DNA from: Dehalococcoidia bacterium UBA3254 | GTDB lineage: Bacteria; Chloroflexota; Dehalococcoidia; Dehalococcoidales; UBA3254 | Direction of reading: 5' to 3' | Length of the DNA stretch: 16,550 nt | Assembly (NCBI GenBank): GCA_002362735.1 | Contig: DEUU01000136.1 | Span: 24,423-40,972, forward strand | Shown: positions 15,192-16,550 of the stretch, one piece after another | How positions within the stretch are numbered: position 1 is the first letter of the stretch | Layout: every line of letters starts with the position of its first letter | Notes under the pieces: generated by a model | The model's database searches: none | Told to the model about the DNA's origin: nothing | The model's input: only the letters and a program-made list of their open reading frames with translations | Program-made: the position numbers and the translations under genes

Positions 15192-16322
15192 TTAAGCTTC
15201 CAGCTTGGCAATCACCTTGGTAGCACCATCTTTCTGATCGAACATAGCATAGGCTTCAGGAACTTCATCCAGGCTGATAACATGGCTGATGATGTGGGTA
15301 GGATCAATACGCCCCGTTTCGATCAGGTGTAACAGAAGCTCGTCATAGTCTTTAACGGGACACTGTCCCATACGAATCTGAAGCTCTCTCTGGAAAAATG
15401 ACCCCAGAGGGAAGTTGTCAAAGAGCCCATTATAGACTCCGGGGATTCCCACCGTGGAGAATTTCCGGGCAACATTAGTAATCCAGTTAATGACCTGCAA
15501 AGGATTTTGATTCATGTAGGCAGGCTTGGGTACCGAAGGTGATTGCATATGCCCCATGGCTTCATAGCCCACCGCATCGATGCAGACGGTGCCTTTTCGT
15601 TTAGTGGATTCCAGAATCGCCATGACTGGATCGGACTCCTCGAAGTTGATAGGCTCTGCCCCCAGTTTTGCCACATTCGTTAAGCGGGAAGGAACACGGT
15701 CCACGCAAAATACCCGTGCAGCCCCGCGCAGGAAAGAACTCAGGACGGCAAAGTACCCTACCGGGCCAGCCCCAAAGACCGTCACATCATCCCCCGGCTT
15801 TACCCCAGCGATATCCGCTCCGAAATACCCGGTACAGAGGATATCGGTCAGAAAGAGGACTTGCTCATCCTCAAGATTATCCGGTATTTTCAGAGGGCCG
15901 GTATTGGCATAGGGGACACGGACGTATTCTGCTTGACCGCCATCATAGCCGCCCAACAACTGGGTATAGCCGAAGGCTGCGCCGATGCGTCCCTTGGGGT
16001 TGGAACGGTCGCATTGAGACCACAATCCGCGACGGCAGTAATAGCAGCGGCCACAGCTAATATTGAATGGCACAATAACCCGGTCGCCTTTTTGTACCTC
16101 GTGGACTTCCGGCCCGGCCTCTTCCACGATACCCATAAACTCGTGTCCCAGAGTCTGGCCGGGCTCCATGCCCAGAACGCTTCCGTGATAAAGATGCAGA
16201 TCTGAACCGCAAATCGCCGTGGTAGTAACTCTCAAGATGATGTCTTCCGGGTCTTTGATTTGCGGCATCGGCTTATCGTCAATCCTGACATCATAAGGTC
16301 CATGATAAACTAAGGCTTTCAT
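15192..16322 (-). CDS. Zinc-dependent formaldehyde/alcohol dehydrogenase (FdhA-like MDR family)
   Basis: 376 aa, complete. The N-terminal GroES-like domain carries the catalytic-zinc ligands Cys38 (AICGSDLH) and His60-Glu61 (LGHEFMG), and the structural-zinc cysteines 90, 93, 96 and 104 (CGRCYYCRRGLWSQC). Asp160 in LTDILCTGY is the residue that replaces the usual catalytic Cys in formaldehyde-dehydrogenase-type members. The Rossmann motif is VFGAGPVGYFA (residues 182-192), followed by the acidic FCVDR that favours NAD over NADP. The long insert between about residues 262 and 300 (MQSPSVPKPAYMNQNPLQVI) is typical of glutathione-independent FDH-like enzymes. It should oxidise an alcohol or aldehyde using NAD in the cytoplasm; the substrate is not determined. 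The start is fixed by AGGAGG at 16334-16329, 6 nt upstream. Monocistronic, with its own terminator. Confidence 0.9.
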   Translation of the reverse strand: MKALVYHGPYDVRIDDKPMPQIKDPEDIILRVTTTAICGSDLHLYHGSVLGMEPGQTLGHEFMGIVEEAGPEVHEVQKGDRVIVPFNISCGRCYYCRRGLWSQCDRSNPKGRIGAAFGYTQLLGGYDGGQAEYVRVPYANTGPLKIPDNLEDEQVLFLTDILCTGYFGADIAGVKPGDDVTVFGAGPVGYFAVLSSFLRGAARVFCVDRVPSRLTNVAKLGAEPINFEESDPVMAILESTKRKGTVCIDAVGYEAMGHMQSPSVPKPAYMNQNPLQVINWITNVARKFSTVGIPGVYNGLFDNFPLGSFFQRELQIRMGQCPVKDYDELLLHLIETGRIDPTHIISHVISLDEVPEAYAMFDQKDGATKVIAKLEA

Positions 16323-16550
16323 TTATAACCTCCTATTTGGTTATGCAACGTATTTTGAATTAACACATCAATTTTGGATTATATCTGGAGTCAGATCTAT
16401 AAACATCCATTAGATATTGGAATTACATTACCATTGACAACATTCACCAACCATCAAAATAATCGATACCGCTTCGTAGAATACTTATTGATGGCCAGTA
16501 ATATTATCCAGATGTAATACGATCGACTTTGGATACAATATGCTAAACAT
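16323..16550 (-). promoter_or_regulatory. Upstream region of the dehydrogenase gene
   Basis: 228 bp with no ORF that I can support. On the - strand it has a consensus TATAAT at 16383-16378, 55 nt before the start codon, without a recognisable -35, and the Shine-Dalgarno AGGAGG at 16334-16329. This gene therefore has a normal 5' leader, unlike the leaderless ones to the left. Confidence 0.45.

Overview
The window (about 16.5 kb, AT-leaning, with no mobile element, CRISPR array, tRNA or rRNA that I can see) looks like chromosome from an anaerobic, uncultured-type bacterium, most plausibly of the Chloroflexota (Dehalococcoidia-like). This rests on inference from gene content: a MalT-type LuxR regulator, PAS/GAF/HisKA_3 sensor kinases with a cysteine-rich PAS, the small 'VKGHLxxxWxxWFDG' protein family, a DUF4242-like protein, a KGG stress protein, and several promoters whose -10 box sits only 6-8 nt before the start codon (leaderless mRNAs). 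No sequence search was possible.

Left part (1-5200, + strand): the 3' end of a surface/envelope protein with a FecR-like end, a LecA/PA-IL-like beta-sandwich and a DUF4082-like sandwich; an SGNH/GDSL-type lipoprotein hydrolase; a PAS-GAF-PAS-HisKA_3-HATPase sensor kinase broken by an in-frame TAG and a +1 slip in a C6 run; and a small nucleotidyltransferase.

Middle (5400-9300, + strand): a MalT-like LuxR regulator carrying two one-base deletions, with a near-perfect promoter; a short gene with an in-frame TAA, whose stop overlaps the start of a small DUF4242-like protein; an intrinsic terminator; and a KGG-repeat stress protein.

Right part (9300-16550): a 973-aa molybdopterin oxidoreductase on +, ending at an 18-bp bidirectional hairpin; then, on -, DUF389, a formate/nitrite transporter (FNT) and an HPP-family membrane protein (broken by TGA and apparently missing its middle), and a zinc-dependent formaldehyde/alcohol dehydrogenase-like enzyme. 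The Mo enzyme, FNT channel and HPP protein together suggest formate or nitrogen-oxyanion metabolism.

The main observation is the density of gene damage: four of the twelve genes (kinase, LuxR regulator, small protein, HPP) carry seven lesions (three nonsense codons, three frameshifts, one internal deletion), while the enzymes and FNT are intact. All three nonsense codons can be explained by a G-to-T change. Either this is real decay of regulatory and accessory functions, or part of it is assembly error; read-level checks would decide.
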